Of a DNA stretch of 9,258 nt, positions 7,785 through 9,258 are shown piece by piece. This stretch comes from Tannerella sp. Its GTDB lineage: Bacteria; Bacteroidota; Bacteroidia; Bacteroidales; Tannerellaceae. The stretch lies in assembly GCA_031288935.1 (NCBI GenBank), contig JAITQL010000140.1:1-9258 (forward strand). The letters are read 5' to 3'. Position 1 is the first letter of the stretch. Each line of letters begins with the position of its first letter. Below the pieces are notes generated by a model. It had not been told where the DNA came from and made no database searches. It worked only from the letters and a program-made list of their open reading frames with translations. Made by a program: the position numbers and the translations under genes.

Positions 7785-8903
7785 TCAAAATCGCACCTCC
7801 CGGCCGGTTTGTGCGCTCCGGATGGCGGCCTCGAGGATGCGGACGACCGTCACGTTGTTTTCAAGCGAAGCCGGATCAAAGGGAGCCACCCGGATTTCGT
7901 TCCTGACAACGGCCTTGAGGTACCGGAACGAATCGTCGCGGGGCGCTTCCAGTCCGGGAGGCGTCACCGCCGTCTCTTTCCCGTCCCTGTAAACGCGCAT
8001 TTGCGTCGGCGTATCCTGGTAGATATACCCGCTGCTGCCGTAGACGTGCATGTCCTTCCGGTTCATCGGCCAGTTCCAGGACGCCATGATCTGCACCGTC
8101 ACGGAGGAGGGATATTTCACGACCACCGTAGCATCGTCGTCCACACGGGGATATTTGTCCGGTTTCTGATGATTCAGCACGCCGTAGACGCTTGCCGGCT
8201 GCTCGCCGTTCAACAGCCAGGTCACCAGATTGGCGCCGTAGCAGCCGAAGTCGATCACCGCTCCCCCGCCGTTCAGCTCCGGATCGGTCAGCCAGTCGGT
8301 AAACTCCTTTCCGCAGCCGATCTCGAACGGCCCCTGATGCCCGTCGTACACGTTGATGCGCGTAACCGTTCCGATCTCGCCCTCCCGAACGGCCTGCCAG
8401 ACCGCACGGTTCGTATCGTACCACGACGTTTCATAATTCGTCAGCACCTGAATCCCGTACCTGGCAGCCAGGGCTTCTATTTTCGCCGCATGTTCGCCAT
8501 TCACGGCCAGCGGTTTTTCCACCATGACGTGGATTCCCCGCGGAGCGCAGGCCTCCACAACGCGCAGGTGGTCGTAGGTCGAGCCGTAGGCCACCACCGC
8601 TTCCGGTTTCGTTTTGTCCAGCATTTCCTCCAGGTCGCCGTAGAAAAGCGAAGCGTCGATCTTGCGGCGCAGGCCGTTGTTTTCACGAATATGCGCGTCC
8701 TGTTCATACGCGCCCGTCACCACAAAATCGCCCCGCTCCACCCGCCGGGTCACTTCGGCCAGATGCCCGTGCGACAAGCCTGCCACGGCCAGACGCAAGG
8801 GCTGTCCCTCCTGACCCGCCACGGGAAAAAACAGCAGACTGAACGCCACTCCCGCCACGTAGCGGAAGGTTTTGGATATACTTTGAAATTTCTTTTCCAT
8901 CAT
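7785..8903 (-). CDS. Exported Gfo/Idh/MocA-family oxidoreductase
   Basis: This 372-residue protein has a Gfo/Idh/MocA fold: an N-terminal Rossmann NAD(P)-binding domain (about 36-160) and a C-terminal alpha/beta sheet domain. LRLAVAGLSHGH (36-47) is the dinucleotide loop, although it lacks the full GxGxxG. EKPL at 129-132 is the family's signature with the catalytic-type Lys130, and GGGAVIDFGCYGANL (212-226) is the second conserved stretch. Residues 1-30 look like a Sec signal peptide (KTFRYVAGVAFSLLFFPVAG, then Q31), with no twin-arginine motif. The usual substrates are sugars or sugar derivatives with NAD(P) as cofactor; some exported relatives are glycosidases using a bound NAD. The substrate cannot be told here. 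Two adjacent ATGs exist at 8903 and 8900; the purine-rich AGAAGGAA (8904-8911) is spaced better for the second. It starts the cluster 30 bp before tamB and is probably co-transcribed with it, although its role there is unclear. Confidence 0.9.
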   Translation of the reverse strand: MMEKKFQSISKTFRYVAGVAFSLLFFPVAGQEGQPLRLAVAGLSHGHLAEVTRRVERGDFVVTGAYEQDAHIRENNGLRRKIDASLFYGDLEEMLDKTKPEAVVAYGSTYDHLRVVEACAPRGIHVMVEKPLAVNGEHAAKIEALAARYGIQVLTNYETSWYDTNRAVWQAVREGEIGTVTRINVYDGHQGPFEIGCGKEFTDWLTDPELNGGGAVIDFGCYGANLVTWLLNGEQPASVYGVLNHQKPDKYPRVDDDATVVVKYPSSVTVQIMASWNWPMNRKDMHVYGSSGYIYQDTPTQMRVYRDGKETAVTPPGLEAPRDDSFRYLKAVVRNEIRVAPFDPASLENNVTVVRILEAAIRSAQTGREVRF

Positions 8904-8920
8904 TTCCTTCTTTTATTCAT
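8900..8920 (-). CDS. Possible six-residue leader ORF (MNKRRK) overlapping the oxidoreductase start
   Basis: ATG 8920 opens a seven-codon frame reading MNKRRK and ending in a TGA that overlaps ATG 8903 in an ATGA arrangement. This layout is seen in translational coupling. The short frame is also the tail of an open frame through the repeat array, and chance is likely. I keep it only as a candidate. Confidence 0.15.
   Translation of the reverse strand: MNKRRK
8904..8911 (-). promoter_or_regulatory. Ribosome-binding-like sequence deciding between two starts of the oxidoreductase
   Basis: AGAAGGAA ends directly at ATG 8903. The GGA core is one base from this ATG and four bases from the next one (8900), so 8900 is the better-spaced start, although still close. 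The two options differ by one residue. Confidence 0.4.
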
Positions 8921-8990
8921 AGGATACGTTGTGCGATTCGTCGGGAGCGAGCTTGTGTACGTTTCCGCGCAAACCGGCCTTAGCCGGCCA

Positions 8991-9137
8991 TTTGCGGTGC
9001 ACTCCAAGAGGCTTGCAGTCCACTTCGAGCCGCTTGCAGTCCACTTCGAGCCGCTTGCAGTCCACTTCGAGGGGCTTGCAGTCCACTTCGAGAGGCTTGC
9101 AGCCCACTTCGAAAGTCTTGCGGTGCACTCCGAGCCG
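8991..9137. repeat. Tandem array of seven 21-bp units
   Basis: Seven contiguous units begin at 8991, 9012, 9033, 9054, 9075, 9096 and 9117. The inner four are identical over 18 bases (CTTGCAGTCCACTTCGAG), followed by a variable three-base spacer (CCG, CCG, GGG, AGG). The sixth differs at two core positions with spacer AGT. The first and last are a diverged pair sharing TTGCGGTGCACTCC. Identical inner units and diverged outer ones are the usual result of recent inner-copy expansion. The 18-base core is an imperfect dyad (CTTG against CGAG with a G-T pair, then AG against CT). With 21 bp per unit, equal to two DNA turns, any bound proteins would sit on one face. It is not CRISPR-like, since there are no unique spacers. 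Confidence 0.92.
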
Positions 9138-9170
9138 TTCGGGGGAACCCCCGACCGGCTCGGGGGCACC
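9122..9170. repeat. Long near-perfect inverted repeat (hairpin), overlapping the last tandem unit
   Basis: CCGAGCCG (9130-9137) pairs with CGGCTCGG (9156-9163); inside it TCGGGGG (9139-9145) pairs with CCCCCGA (9148-9154) around AA, with one T-C mismatch (9138/9155). Outside it C9128 and T9129 pair with G9165 and G9164 (one T-G wobble), and past a bulged A9127, GGTGC (9122-9126) pairs with GCACC (9166-9170). This makes about 22 pairs over 49 bases. Neither side has a T-run, so it is not a standard intrinsic terminator. A two-base loop is too tight, so the hairpin would open a few top pairs. Confidence 0.8.
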
Positions 9171-9227
9171 TCTCCACTCCTTCCAACCCGCCATTAAACA
9201 ATGATTCATCAAAAGCGCCGGAGGCTG

Positions 9228-9257
9228 TTAGCCGGCCGGTTGAGGCGCCTGACCCGG
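9228..9257 (-). CDS. Possible last codons of a gene beyond the right edge
   Basis: One minus-strand frame entering from the right edge reads PGQAPQPAG and ends at TAA 9228-9230. A Pro/Gly/Gln-rich tail is plausible for a protein end, and GC-rich inverted segments with TTTT follow (GCCGG and CCGGC around the stop, then GCTTTTGATG). Nine codons are too few to support a gene, and another frame is also open to the edge. It is recorded as a possibility only. Confidence 0.15.
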   Translation of the reverse strand, partial: PGQAPQPAG

Positions 9258-9258
9258 A

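Larger units (their letters stand above)
8912..9258. other. Non-genic region upstream of the operon
   Basis: These bases hold no recognised gene. From left to right there are plain sequence (8912-8973), a small GC-rich hairpin (CCGGC 8974-8978 and GCCGG 8983-8987, loop CTTA), the tandem repeat (8991-9137), the long inverted repeat (9122-9170), and plain sequence to the edge. The promoter of the gene cluster should be in or beyond this region, but I see no convincing Bacteroidota TAnnTTTG -7 box. All minus-strand frames crossing the repeat stay open because the unit has no stop in any frame, so they are not evidence for genes. Confidence 0.5.

Noticed and set aside
8991..9137. CRISPR array
   Set aside because: The units are contiguous with only three variable bases between them; there are no spacers and no cas genes.
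7809..9197. Plus-strand open frame of 462 codons opposite the oxidoreductase and running through the repeat array
   Set aside because: It is antisense to a clear gene, and its repetitive tail exists only because the 21-bp unit has no stops in any frame.

Overview
The window looks like a chromosomal segment of a high-GC member of the Bacteroidota, probably Bacteroidales. The evidence is a TamB gene followed by a lipoprotein-type TamA homologue (TamL, the Bacteroidota form), an outer-membrane barrel ending in phenylalanine, an exported Gfo/Idh/MocA protein of a kind common in this phylum, and remnants of an IS630 transposase. No species can be named from the sequence alone.

All supported genes lie on the minus strand, so the window reads from right to left. 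The right end (about 8904-9258) has no clear gene. It holds a 21-bp tandem repeat array (8991-9137, seven units), a long near-perfect inverted repeat (9122-9170) fused to the last unit, and a 10-bp sequence present on both sides of the block. The main cluster follows: an exported Gfo/Idh/MocA oxidoreductase-fold protein (8903-7785), then after 30 bp tamB (7754-3120, TTG start), then tamL (3133-821), which overlaps the tamB end by 14 bp and has a strong Shine-Dalgarno inside the tamB tail codons. TamB and TamL should form the periplasm-spanning translocation and assembly module: TamB is anchored in the inner membrane and TamL is the outer-membrane Omp85 barrel. The oxidoreductase is probably co-transcribed, but no functional link to Tam is visible.

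The left end (1-820) is a graveyard. It contains an unidentified C-terminal coding fragment (655-464), a decayed IS630-family transposase (473 to about 159) with internal deletions, a stop and frameshifts, and a 3' portion of a histidyl-tRNA synthetase gene (157-1) running off the left edge. The hisS part begins exactly where the IS remnant ends, so it seems to have lost its 5' part to an IS-associated rearrangement.

The Tam operon is a known type of system. The least explained element is the repeat and hairpin block upstream of the operon: its 21-bp period equals two DNA turns, and its units are open in all six frames. I call it an undescribed-looking iteron-like or structured element, without assigning a function.
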